A DNA stretch of 64,000 bases from Haemonchus contortus (Eukaryota; Nematoda; Chromadorea; Rhabditida; Trichostrongylidae): positions 23,163,115 through 23,227,114 of the forward strand of contig LS997567.1 in assembly GCA_000469685.2 (NCBI GenBank), given 5' to 3'. A program made the position numbers and the translations under genes. The notes under the pieces are model-generated. The model was not told the origin of the DNA. It searched no databases and worked only from the letters and a program-made list of their open reading frames with translations. Positions 1 to 12,400 of this stretch are shown piece after piece (the first letter of the stretch is position 1; each line of letters starts with the position of its first letter).

Positions 1-323
1 CTCAATAACGCACCATACAATGTATAACATTATGAGTAATAGGGTTGACCCAAGGGAAAACAGGTACAAGTTTAGTATGACATTAGTCGATGGCATAATA
101 AGATATGCAGCTACAGGGATTCCCGACGGTGTGACTCTTTTCCGTTTCTGTTCCTTACTTGACATTAATGAGCCTTAACGGAAAGTGAATAGGTGATTGG
201 TCTGTTGAAGAGGGTATAGAAACAATCTTTTAAATTATTTGAGATTTGTTTATGTTCACTTATTGTATTACATGCTCCACTGATTTCAGTTTGTTACATT
301 TTACCCAGATGATGTTTGGAGAC

Positions 324-448
324 AAACCAATCAAGAAGTCGTTCATTTTGTTTCCCGGACAAGGCTGGAAGCAAACAACCGCTGCTGGAGCGGTTGTTTG
401 CTTCCAGCCTTGTTCGGGAAACAAAATGAACGACTTCTTGATTGGTTT
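324..448. repeat. 60-bp near-perfect hairpin with 5-nt loop
   Basis: Arms 324-383 and 389-448 are reverse complements over 60 bases around a five-base loop (384-388). The only difference is one position near 358, which would be a G:U pair in RNA. No coding potential is convincing here; the short open frames overlapping it run through both arms. It could be a small-RNA precursor, the fold-back core of a small inverted-repeat element, or a palindrome made by a replication or assembly error. No flanking target duplication is obvious. Confidence 0.85.
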
Positions 449-663
449 CTCGACGGCGGCGATAGACGACAGATTTTCTGAGGTAGTATGGATAACGGAT
501 TCGATCCCATGAGCATACCCGTGATGTGGGCCATAAGCACCGGCTCTTCCCCGCCAATAGGTGTGTTATACCTCCACAAACGAAACCTGTAACGCTGTGA
601 AACGTTGTGAAATAGTGAAATAGCCAGTACGCTTATTATTGTTGGATGTATATTTTTATCAGC

Positions 664-2430
664 CACACGCTTTCCTCGGACTAATCAATTTTCACGGTAG
701 ACTCGTAAGGGACTGGCACAAAAAACGCGCTCCATCGGATTCATTCACAAAAAAGAATGCTGCTTCCTCGAGGAAAGAGAATTGTTAATCCTCCTTCGAT
801 AGGATAAAGGCAAGACTGAGCTCGAATCTCTCGCTGACTCACTACGACCTTACTGGAGGCTGCCGATGCCTTCAACTACGGAATCGGGCAACTCTGTCAC
901 AACGTTTTCTAGATAGATCAGTAAAGGTCGCCTATCACGCAAGCCGTTGCCTAACTCTATTGCAGAAAATTCCAGATAAGGGAGAAAGCTCTGATTTTTG
1001 TACTCGTCGTGCAGAAGTCTCACCGTATTTCAGGATTACACTGTACACTGGAGACGGACCATAAACCACTTGTCTCTACTTTTGGTAGCAAGAAAGGAAT
1101 ACTTGTCTAACAGTGCCAACCGTCTCCGGCGATGGGATGCTACTCAACTACACTTCCACGACTGAATACGTCGATACGAAGGTTTTTGAGCAGCAGGGCG
1201 CTCGTTCAGGTCTCATAGTACCGCACTCGCCAACACAGGAGGATCTTACATGATGATAATGTTACGGCCGAATTCATAGAGCACTGCCATCACCTCCCAG
1301 TCTCCGCTGAATCCATCCGGACTGCAACAGAAGCTGTACTTCTAATGAAGAAAACAATCGACCACTTAAAGATCGGAAACCGGTCCTTAGATCAATAGTG
1401 ACTCTCCTCTTCGGCAGTACTACAACCGCCGAGACACTATGACAACAGTAGATGGTTGCTTGGCTGACTGCATCACGCATAGTGTACCGAGACCATCAAC
1501 GCCGAGTACCTGCAACAGTCCACAAGGCTCATCCAGGACAAATTATGATGAAGTTGTAAGCTACGGCTCTTCGCCATCGCAGGATGCCGACATTGAAGAA
1601 CACGTCAGGAACTGCAGTAAGCACTACAGCCGCAAAAGATCCTGTTGAGGCCCAATTATATTCTAGCCGAAGCCACACTCCGCATGGATACGGATACACG
1701 CTGACTTCTCGTGACCATTGAGAATAGACTATTTTATTTGAATATGGTGGACTCTTACTACAAATTCCCCGAATTCGTCGACTTGATAACAATCACTTCG
1801 ACTGCCACCACTCAAGCTATAAGGAACATTCGATCATCCTTGTGACGGACAACGGAACACAATTTACTTCTTCACAGTTCGTCTTGTTCTGCGGTGCTCG
1901 AGGAATCACACACAGACGTACACTGCCTATCCATCCACTAACGAAGGACAAACCGAATGCTTCCTGGACAGCTTCAGGCGGAAACTCGCCAAATTGCAGG
2001 GCGAGGAGCCGACACTTCACGCTGTACAGACGTTCTTGATGACTTGTCGTTCTACACCATGTCCGTCAAGCCCCGAAGAGCGACGTCCACTACAAACCGA
2101 GCTCGACCTCATGATACTAAAAAAAAGGATGTTCAAATGGGAACAAAGTACAGTCACCGACACGGAGCTAGACGTCGCACCTTCAAATGCAATGACGCCG
2201 TTCATGTCAGGGACTACAAAGGACCGAGGCATTCCTAGATCACTGGAGCAATTGTACGACGTCTTTGAATACTACTCATTACAAAGTGCTCTGCCGGAAC
2301 CTTGATCTCAATACGTAAACTCTAACTAAACCCACAGAGGTCCCGGTACGAGATAACTTGAAAAGGGAGAAGTTGCAGGCTGTATATTATTATGTGCGGC
2401 CTACAACAGTCAATTACAGTCATTCAGGCG
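664..2430 (+). pseudogene. Ty3/gypsy retrotransposon pol remnant (RT end, RNase H, integrase)
   Basis: A 5'-truncated pol reading frame that can be followed only by switching frames. It opens at about 664 with the RT thumb signature (FLGLINF-like then HGRLVRDWHKKRAP). RNase H follows (AY-ASR at about 930, KEAL-like region, then TDHKPL near 1054-1071 and NRLRRW near 1110-1125). The integrase core has VVDSYSKFPEF-like residues near 1744, VTDNGTQF at about 1842-1865 and the TECF glutamate segment near 1948-1962, giving the D, D, E order. The integrase C-terminal HVRDYKG motif lies near 2203-2223. Several stops and frameshifts make it dead. No LTR or gag is visible upstream; sequence before 660 does not continue the RT. 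Confidence 0.85.
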
Positions 2431-4870
2431 ATGAGCACTCTCTTCTTCTAGAGTTCTTCGGCTGAGGCTTCCTCAAACTACAACACTTACCCAGAAATTC
2501 GTAACTATTGCTCTTCTAGCTCTAGAGCATTCAAACTGTGAAGCAACACGGGCTACACGATGCATACACTGAGGACGGGTGAGAGAAAGCACGACAAGAA
2601 GTAGAGCCAATTAGGAGCCTCAAAAAACCACGGTCACCGGTTGCGCCCTTTGTAGTAACGGTGCAGTCTCGACACTTTGAAATGCTATTCGATTTGCGAT
2701 GAGATCGTAGATGGTAGGTGACGAAAAGAGATCAGAAGGGAGGAGCTGATATGAGCCCTTCGACGACAAAACAAATGGATCGCAGCCGTGACACTCCCAT
2801 ATGTTATTCAGATTTCAAGGGGAACGAAAATAATCGGTGACGGGAAGTGAGTAGGGAACTTATAGATGTCTGACCCCACCTGCAACAAACGAGCACCATA
2901 CATTTAGAACACAGTACACCGGACTTTTATATCGTCGCACACTACAAGTGCGCCCAGAATTTCAGCGCTTGTCGCCGCTATTTCTATCGCTATGAAGAAT
3001 TATGGATGCAGGCAAGTGTTGGCAACAAAAATGTTAAGTACCTTAGCAACACAGGAGAGGACTCGCGTCGCGAAAAAAGCGAAACTCCCCCACGTGTAAC
3101 CAGAGCTTCAATTATTATATTACCAAACGTCAACGAAGATGAAAGAAAATGATTCGAGAAATCGATAAATGATTAAATAGAGAGAAGTATTTTGATGGAA
3201 TCTTCCTGTCACTATCTCATAGGCTTTCCCTTGAATGCCGCGAATCACATGTGAATGAGGAAGATTGTTCACAGGTCATAACATTTCGGGTTAATCCCTC
3301 TCACTTATAAAGCAGTAATTTGGTGTGTCAGTTTGTGTGTTTGTTGTTTTGTCGGTTTGTAGCTTTGTAGTTTGTCGGTATGTCGATCTGTGCACCTTGA
3401 ACTTTTGATTACGATAAAGGTATTGATGTGAAAAACCTATTTCTATTCTACACTTCCTTCTTATATATAATGCAGTAACTTGGTGGGCAGCTTGATGGAG
3501 TAGAGTGAGTAATAGAGAGTGAAGGTAGTGATGTGGAATGAAGTGTGTACTTTAAAACTGTGATTTCGATCTGTATCGGCATCGTGCTATGTAATTATCG
3601 ACAAAAATCAGACGTGATAATGTGTTTAGGAGATCTCCGCTTTTTTTCAATACTGAGCGCTAGAGCGCAGTGAGGAGGTTGGTCCATAATTATGCTCATG
3701 AACGTTCTTAGCCGACAACATATAGTTTTCTTCAGGAGGGAAAGAGCATTCGGATAGGTGGGTCAATAGAATATTCAACTCATACCTCATCCTATATTTT
3801 TGTACGAGGTCGCCATCTTACCTCCACCTAGGCGTTCCTCCCCTACTAGAGCTCAAATAAGAACGATACCCTTCCGCATGGAAGCGTCAGCAGGGTCGGC
3901 TACCCCTCCTCCTTTGCACTCTAGCCCTCAGTGTTGGATAAAAGCGATGCCCTCCACATCTGAATACATTTTCTAAGTTCTTGGTAAAAGCAAGGAATGA
4001 GGCCCAGCGTAAGCCGGGCGACATTCCTTACTTCTACCGAGAAGTTAGAAACTGGTTTACAATGAATCGTTATTATCTCTCATTGTCCATTTTTCTGTTG
4101 GCACCCATCGCTTTGCAGTTCAAAAGCATAGCCCGCGACGAAAATCGTTCTGTACCCGTTATTCGTGTTGTGAATTTATTTTCGTGAATCTATAGCCTTG
4201 AGGAAAGTCAAATATGGCGTTGTCTATTTAAGCGTGAGGGTGGTTTATGGAGTACATCCTGGATACATATTAGCACTCAAAAACCGGTCCGTTCAGTCGA
4301 TTCTTCAAAAACGTGGCTGATGGAGCCTTAATAACGGCCTTGAACCATTCAAAATAAACGTCTTTTACAAATGCAACCAAACGACTCTTTACGCAACGCA
4401 TAATCTTTGCAATCTGGACACTTGTGCAAATACACTTTTCATCGTCGGAACCTCAACCAACCTACTGAATGAGGGTGTTCAAAGAGTTTTATGTTTCGAG
4501 ATTTCTGTGAACATCTATTTTCTTCGCCTATGTCCTGTTCTGCGTTAACGCTTCTGCCTGCCCTGTGACCATACAAAGGTATATAATTGCTGGGAGCTGT
4601 GCCACCGGGTCGACGTTGATGAAAAACCTATGGAAGTAATTTGAGCGGCATCGATTACAGAATGGAATTTAGATTACATAAAATTCATAATGGCTCTACA
4701 GGGTACCCCACTCTTGAGGAAAGGATTGATAATTTCTTCCCTTTCAGGCCAAGAGCGACACAGAAGCAAACTCAATGGAAATAATGCCTCGATAAGGGAA
4801 AATAAAGATGCCCATGTAGAGTTTAATTGATCACAAGGGATTTTCCGATCGATCGAATGGATGTTAACGA
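2431..4870. other. Gene-free stretch
   Basis: I see no convincing coding region, RNA gene or terminal repeat here. At 3300-3500 there is a GT-rich segment, and the phrase TATAAAGCAGTAA-TTGGTG recurs with changes about 165 bp later (near 3306 and 3468), possibly a degenerate relative of the TATAAAGCGCT repeat family seen at 17.9 and 46.6 kb. An open frame at 3981-4187 has no recognisable domain. Downstream calpain exons would be expected on the minus strand but were not found. Confidence 0.4.
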
Positions 4871-4872
4871 AC

Positions 4873-4995
4873 CTGCTCCCATTCCATGCTTCCATCGCTC
4901 CAAGGTCCATTCCACTCCTTCTCCCCCCAAGGATTTTGAAGTCGAATCATCCGTACCCGCCCATGATATCCCAACACAGAGCTGCAAATGAAATC
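4873..4995 (-). CDS. Calpain exon with catalytic asparagine (NPWG)
   Basis: Reads [19 protein letters not shown] in frame, matching the calpain asparagine box; the wording is closest to calpain-5. The donor is CAG/GTTCGT at 4872-4871. The acceptor at 4996 (TAG/GATTTC) keeps phase 0 with the previous exon; a second possible acceptor at 4982 (GCAG) would break phase. No further 3' exon was recognised below 4870. Confidence 0.85.
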
Positions 4996-6437
4996 CTACT
5001 CATGCATGCCGGAGTTCTCTCATGTAATAGCACTTGATAGGGCACCATCGAAAGATTGAAGGAGACACGCTTTCTGAATGACCTCACAGCAAAGAGAAGA
5101 GAAAGTCATAGACCATACAGTCAGGCTATCGCTAGTGAAGCAAAGGACCTCTTTATGGCCTTGCCTTGCAAAACTACATATAAATATGAATTCGGTGCAT
5201 TTTTAAAGATGACTAAGCCAGAACTACTGCTAGTGGATACTGAGCAAATTGCTAGAGCCGTTACTGTGCTTCGCTCTGGCGAAACTGATGGCAGAAACTT
5301 ATTTATTCGTATTTATCTTTAAAAAAAAAAACCTAAAAACGTCCGTTTTAGCATCCAGTTCCACATATCTTACTGCTGTGACGGCATAGGCATGTCCCTT
5401 GACCAAGCCGCACTCTAACGCCTCTTCGATATCTCCCTTGGACCTCGCCTGAACAACAAAACAACAGCATTGAGTTTCGAAGGGGAGCATCATCTTGTAA
5501 CAAGGAACTTGGAGATAAAACGATCGACGGCCAATAGAACAACCGCTATTGCAGCAACGATTAGCGCCTCATTGTCGAAAGCTTCCTTCAAGTTATTGAA
5601 TAGGATTTGAGAAGCTTCCGATGTTTCCTAAACAATACAATTCAAAAATCAAAAAAATACTTTTAGCCCACAAGCTACTCAGGAACATGAGCGTGCAGTG
5701 CTTCAATTTTCCCTCATCTGACTTCCATGGCCAAATTTAGGTAGGTGAGGAATCGCAAAACCCCTAAGGAAAGCAAAGAAAGCAAGGTCTTGTCACTTAA
5801 AGGTGTGTATGTCGGTGTGTGGATGTGCCGTTGCGTGTGTGTCGGTGTGAGGGGGCGCCGTTGCGTGTACGTGTTGGTGTGTATGCGCATGTGTCGGCGT
5901 GTGTATGTGCGTGTGTCGGTGAGTTTGCGCCGGTGTGTTTGTCGGATAGTGTATATCGGTGTGTGGGTATCGGTGGGTGTGTTTGGCAGCGTGTGTCGCT
6001 GTGTGTTTGTATCGGTGTGTGCTGGTACGTGCACCGGTGTGTGTCAGTATGAATGTCGGTATGCCGGTGTCGGTGTATCGGTGTGTGCCGAGAATCGTTT
6101 AGCAGACTTGGAATATCAGTTTCAGATCAGGGTTTGAACAGTGAACTGTTACTTAGTATCATTCCCTTGTTATTTAATATCATCACCTACTACCACTCTG
6201 TCCTTATTTTTGTATTGGAGCTTTGTTCATAAAACTCGTCAGACCTTATCAGCAAATCTCAATAATCATAGTAGATCTGCTGTTCAAGCGATGAATTTCA
6301 ATGAAAACTTGCGTTTGCTATCATTTTGGATACGCTTATGGTTTCAGCCACTCCTCCAGAAACATCTTGCAGTGCATCAGAAAGATGACCTCCTACAAGA
6401 TTTTCGTAACAGCCGTACAATCTGAAAATCAGTCATC

Positions 6438-6479
<42 letters not shown>

Positions 6480-9400
6480 GTAAACAAATTTAGTGAAGAT
6501 CAAACTCTGCCCCTACTAAAAGCATTCATGTTCTACGCCAGTTGAACAAAGCACCACATGCATCTGGTCTACTGCGGCCAATCTAGTTGAGTGTTTCACC
6601 TGCCTAAGGTTTATGAGGGGCCGCACACAAGGACCGTATCACAATGGGATGGGAGAACGTACTTGAACAATTGCCAAGAAAAACGCAGAAAAGCAGTTCC
6701 CCTAGAGGATACCAATTAGTGATGGCCACCACTTGAGCGAGCTCCACCAATTCCGCCACCTCGCGACCACCTGATGAGACCATTCTAGCTGTCCTAAACA
6801 TGTTCACTGTGATGGCCTGCTTTGTTTTAAGAGAATGCCCTGACCTAAAATGGACCAGGATATTCTTGGTGGTGGGTTTCCTATACCATTTGGCCCTAAG
6901 AAACCCCTGTTCAAGCTGAAGTTGCAGGTTGAGGAAAGGCAGCAATGTGCCCTTGGGCTTTTCCCATGTGAACTGATATTTTCAGCTTGGGCGTTCAGCA
7001 GCTCGAAACACGTGTCTATTTCCTACTGAATTGAGTAGGCGACAAAAACGCAGTCGTCTACATAACAGCAATAGAGCACAAGCCGGCAATCCGAAACGGG
7101 TCTTTCTATTTTTGACATGTAGACAATAGCTAGCACTGGTGCCAGCCGCCCCCCCCCCCCCGAGATCCGTCCTGCAATACCTAACAATAACAGGGACTCC
7201 GTGGATTACAGTCCTCTTTGGGTTAGGGAACTTGGGTACGACTGAGATCACTTCGCGCCTATGTACCTCTAAAATTAACTTATTTACGCGCCTCTCCTCA
7301 ATCGTACCTAACTCCATCTTACAAGGAAATGATACTAGGTCGCAGTGGCCATTTAACTCGAGATGTATACTGAGGTAAGTAGTTTCAAACGCCGGTCTCA
7401 AATCTGGGTTCGAAAATTGCTAAACGATTCTAGGAACAACATTACGGGTCTGATTTCCCCAGTTGTCACGGCACTTTGTTGCTTTTGTAGTGTCAATCGT
7501 GCAGCGAAGGCGCGGTGGGAGGAAGACGGACTGGTAGGCGTGACACGGAAGCTCGAATTCTCGATGACTGCGCCCATTTCACTTTTTTTTTAAAAAGTGT
7601 TAAGCGCTTGCAAAACCTTTTTACGCATCATATAGACCACCTATAGCCCTCCATCATATTTAGGGAGCACCAGAAATGCTGATACAAGAGAATTTTTCGT
7701 TGCCTCTACAGACCGAATTAGGGTGTACATAGAATCTTTCTGCTCCGGGCATTCAGGATGTGTTCTAATTAAAAGTTCAAAACCAATTCAATTTCGGTGG
7801 AAATTTATGCTGGATTAGGTTAGATTGTGCGTCAGATCAACAGATCTGCCTTTAACCCTATTGACTGTTGACTCATGGAGCTCGTTCAGAGACCATGAAG
7901 CGATTCAGGATGCTTCGCCAACTGGCGAGGAGCTGAAAGTGCTCAACATTCCACCTGGCACAACCTCTGAAATTCAGAAGCTCAATGTACATTTTTTCCA
8001 ACCATTCAGAACCATTCGAAGCCTTACTTCGTGAGAACTCTTTTTTTTCAAACACTTCGTGTTGGCTTATCATATCTATTCATAAAATGCTCAGCTATTG
8101 CTCGGATCGTATTTTTGCATAAAAATGATAGCTGAAGTTAGCAGATCACTTCTACCTATAGAGAGGGCATTACTTCATCCAAAGGTGCAGAAGCGTGACA
8201 AGGCACCCGACGCCTTGTTTTGAAAGTGCATGGAGCTGCTGAGTTTCGTGACCACACCACTTCTTGAGGGCCCAGAGCAGAAGGGCTCTATGTACACCCT
8301 TACACGGTCTGTAGAGGCGACGAATACATTTATTGTATCAGCATTTCTGGTGCTCCCTACATATGATGAAGTGCTGTAGGTAGTCTATGGATGACACGTC
8401 AGGCTATAGCTTTTTTGAATGAAGTAATGTCCTCTCTATAGGTAGAAGTGAGTTGGTACAATTCAGCTGTCATTTTCATGCAATATGCTATCCTAGCAAT
8501 ATGTGAACATATATGACAATCCAACACGAAGTGTTTGAAAGAGAACAGCTCCTCACAAGATGAGTAATGGCTTTAAGTGGTTAGGAAAATATACATCGAT
8601 ATGCTGAATTCGAGAGGGTATGCCAGGTGGAGCGTGAGCACTTTCACCTCCTTGCCAGTTGGGGAGCACAATGAATCGCTTCATGGTATTTGAACGAGAT
8701 CGGTAAGGTTCAAGGCAAATCTTTCGATCCGACGCACGAACTAACACATTCCAACATGTTTCTGCCGAATTTCATGACCACATCTTGAGTGCTCAGAGCA
8801 GAAGGATTCTATGTACCTCCCTATTCGGTCTGGATGCCGACGAAAAAATTTTCTTGTATAAGCAGTTATTGGGTTCTCTTATCATCAAGAGGTGCTGTAT
8901 GTAGTCTATACAGGGGTGCCCAAAAAAAAGAGACACCATGCATGGGGCCTAATCCAAGGCGGAATACGTCGCACCGATTGAAGCAGCAGAAGAATGTGAT
9001 TGAGTAAATTGTACTAAGAATGTTGCTTGATGAAAGGAGGCAATAACCCATGTGGTTCCTATATCGGCATCAAAATATGAAGCCGTCTGCTATTGCGGAC
9101 GCGCTCAAGACGACTTATGGGATATCGGTCGGCAACAAGCAGATACGCAACTTTCTCAATCGAGTCGCTCACGGACAGATTTCTGGGCATCGTCGCTTAA
9201 GATCTGGAAGACCGCTGACTTCCTGTAGCCCCGACAACTCCGCAATGGTCTACGACGTCGTGGGGACGAGCCGATCTCGCCGACCTCAGACGACATCAAA
9301 TTTGCGTGGCAAAAACCTTCGATTTTGTCCGTGCGGAAGGCCACTGAAGAATTACGTGATCGAGTACAATATGTTCTTGATTTTGCGGGTGGTAATATTC

Positions 9401-12400
9401 AGTCAGGGTTTAATAAGGTTTGATTACATTGGTGGTACAAGCCGAAAGTGAAAGTGTCTCTTTTTTTTTGGGCACCCCTGTATATGCGTAAAATAGTCTC
9501 GTAAAATAGATACTTTTTACTTTTTATAAAAATGCAAAATGAGCACATGCATCAAGGATTTGAACCTCCGTGTCACGCCTACCAATCCGTCGTCCTCTCA
9601 ACCGCGTCATCGCTGCACGTTTGACACTGCTTGGTTTTCATATAAAAACAACAATAAAGTGACGTGACAGCCGGGGAAACTGGGCCCGTAATTTTGTTCC
9701 CAGAATCGTTTGGCAGATTTGGAACCCAGACTTAAGATCAGCGTTTGAAACAACTTACCTCGGTATACATCTCATCTTTAACGGCCCCTGCGACCTAATC
9801 TCCCTTCCTCGTTAATTATGAGAGTTATGGCGAATGATGAAAATAACGAGGAAGTGAAACTTTAGAAAAATTAGTCCTTAACGTAAAATTTCCATCACTT
9901 TTGGTTCAAAGAGGTTCATTACCATGCAGGATAGAAGAAATCTCAACAAAAAAAATTCCAGTCAAGTGTAGAAAGCCTAATTCTCTCAATAGAATATCTT
10001 AAACCCAATAGTTAAACAACTCAGGGTTTTGTTTGTGATGGATTTGGACATCTTTGTGCGGAGCTCCTCAATTTGGATGCGATTTGATCCTCTCTCTAAC
10101 TTCGTCGAATCTGAGAAAATGTAGATAAGCTTCATCCTGTCGAAACGAGAGTAAATTTTCTACGAATATCACACCTTTCCATTTCTTCATATACATACAC
10201 TTTCTTTGCGGTGCTGGTTGGAGCGTTTTGGTAGATGCAGAAGTAGCACAGTACAAGGGTTGCGGTGTGGGATGTAGCGCATCGCAATAAAACTCTTTAA
10301 ATCAAAGGCGATCAAAATCCTACTTTCGAAAACTTTTATGTTGATGCATAATTATTGCGGATTGATTTCAGCAAATTTCACTTGAAGAAACGATAAAGAT
10401 ATTTAGCAAAGACAAGATCAAATAATTACTCCGAAACGCATCCACTATCTGCGTCAAGCACTGCTTCACATTTGCTAGGCATTCGAATTCCAAGGCGAGA
10501 AGTTACGATTCTTGAAGGCGATCCACTCCATGACGTCGGCCATCAAGTCATCCATTTCGTCGAAAATTTTGTTCGCTAGCAAATTTTTCAACGGCCGACT
10601 GACGTGATAATCCATAAGAATTTCTGTTGGTGAGTATAACGAATCTAGATTCAGACTCCGCTCCTTATTGGGTTTTGGTTGACTGTTCCAACGCCGAGAA
10701 TTTCGTTGAGGTCACTTTATGGCTGTGCCACCTCCCATCCTTTCTCGAAGTAATAGAGCATTATGTGGCGTATATGAAAATAACTTCCTAGGCTATTTCT
10801 GCTGAGGAAAGTGAGAAGATCATTTCTGTTGAATCCCTAATTCAATATTCAAATAGTACCGAGAGAAAAGAAGCTGCCAAAAATCCGCAATAATTATGCA
10901 TCAACCTAATGGTTTCTTGGAGTTTCACTTTCTCATCATCCTTATCGTTCGCCATCACTCTCATAACTAAGATGAGTTCAGGTACGATCGAGGAAAGGCG
11001 CGTAATTAAGACAAGTGTAGGTACAATTGAGGTCACTCGCACCTAAGCGCGAAGTGATTTCAATCGTACCCAAGTTCGTACATCCGCCCTCCACACATCC
11101 GGCCAATATTTGGGTATTTCTAGTGACGAAACGTTTGAGCGGGATTCCTCTCTGCTAGAGGAATTTTTTGGTGACGGCAAAAGTTGGCTCCGTCGCCTTT
11201 ATCAACGGATTACCCAGATTACATTACTCCGGAACTCCCTCGCCGTTAGCTCCATATCCCCTAGTGCCGCCAAAAGCCTGTCGTCCTTACTCTCCCCAGC
11301 GCGATTCCGGGACTCCAGGCGTGAGCTGCAATCACCCCCTTTTTCAAACTGTGCCACGCCTATTTCGTCCGGATGCACCCACCCTAACAGTGTCCCTGCG
11401 GTCCTTCGCCATCATTCCAGTCCCGCGAATCTCCTCACTTTTGGACGATGGCCAATTCGCATGAGTAGAGGCTACCGATGAAAAGTGAATCTCCTTTCCA
11501 GGAATGAGTGCTTGGAAACAACACTTCCGAGACGACATTCCCGCAGGCTTCACCCGCATTTTGCCTGCCATCACCCATGAAGTCTGTTGGTGCGACCGCT
11601 CCTCCCCCCCCCCCCCCCCAGCTACTCCGTTATCAAATACGCGTGTAGCACGAGCAAGATGCTCCTTGATAAGTACAGCCCTATCCTCTTAAGAATCTAT
11701 ACAACCATTTTTGGGTCCGATCGCTGCTCCGCAATTAGATTCGAGATTCCCCAATTGCCTCAAATATTCCTTTCATGGATCTCCAAAGGCTAGAAGCAGC
11801 AAAAGATATTCGGGACGCCTCTTTGAACGTTCTCTACACGAACATATGGTTTATACGAAGAAATAGTACGCGCGAACACGCTGACGATCCGCGAGTCTTA
11901 ATCCTTCACATTGGTACCCCTTCAGGCCGGCAGTATTACCCGGTGTTGTACCAGGTAGTCACCACAGGTATGGATCAGGCGTAATACTAGAAGCGAAACT
12001 TTTTTTGTATCAGGTCCGCACCGACGCGACTTGTATTGCACTGGATCAGAACGATTTGTCATCGACGTAACCACGGATAAGCACGGCTTCGATGGAACCC
12101 TTGTATAAGTGAAAATCTATTTCGGGTATGTTTCGTTACCCCAGAACTTGAGACTTTGCAAGATATTGCGATCATATTGGTGGCCTCAAGCATACCACGT
12201 GCTACAGCGCTGGGCGCCTCATCCAAGTTTTCTGCCCAGATCGACGCTTCAGCGTCCATAACACATTATGTAACTCCAAATCCTAGCGTAAGCACTGTGG
12301 TTGGCTTGGTCCGCAACAGAAGCGCAACCAAAAAGTTCCCTCTTGCAGCGGTAGCTGTAACTCCCACCTTGTGCACTAGGGACCTTGAGAATCTCTATTA

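Larger units (their letters stand above)
7322..9811. mobile_element. Foldback-like DNA transposon X1 with long inverted arms and TTA target duplication
   Basis: The tips (CAAGGAAATGATACTAGG at left, its diverged reverse complement at right) are flanked by TTA at 7319-7321 and 9812-9814. A paralogous empty site at 10968-10970 has a single TTA. Arms of several hundred bases are inverted copies of each other and match those of X2 at 25.1-28.6 kb. Inside are rearranged, partly inverted fragments of a DDE transposase, and a 570-bp Tc1-like element (8911-9480) has inserted in the right arm. The part matching the left arm near 7650-7740 occurs twice on the right (near 8250-8400 and 8765-8900), so the element has an internal duplication. 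It is non-autonomous. Confidence 0.75.

Noticed and set aside
5056..5322. 88-codon plus-strand frame starting [15 protein letters not shown]
   Set aside because: Lies opposite the calpain intron between two exons, has no known motif, and its end runs into a poly-A stretch. Unsupported.
5745..6137. 130-codon open frame of Cys/Val/Arg-rich protein
   Set aside because: Translation of the GT-rich minisatellite; opposing frames are equally open.
11110..11481. 123-codon frame, Ser/Pro-rich
   Set aside because: Several overlapping frames in the same GC-richer patch are open; no motif, start context or splice support.
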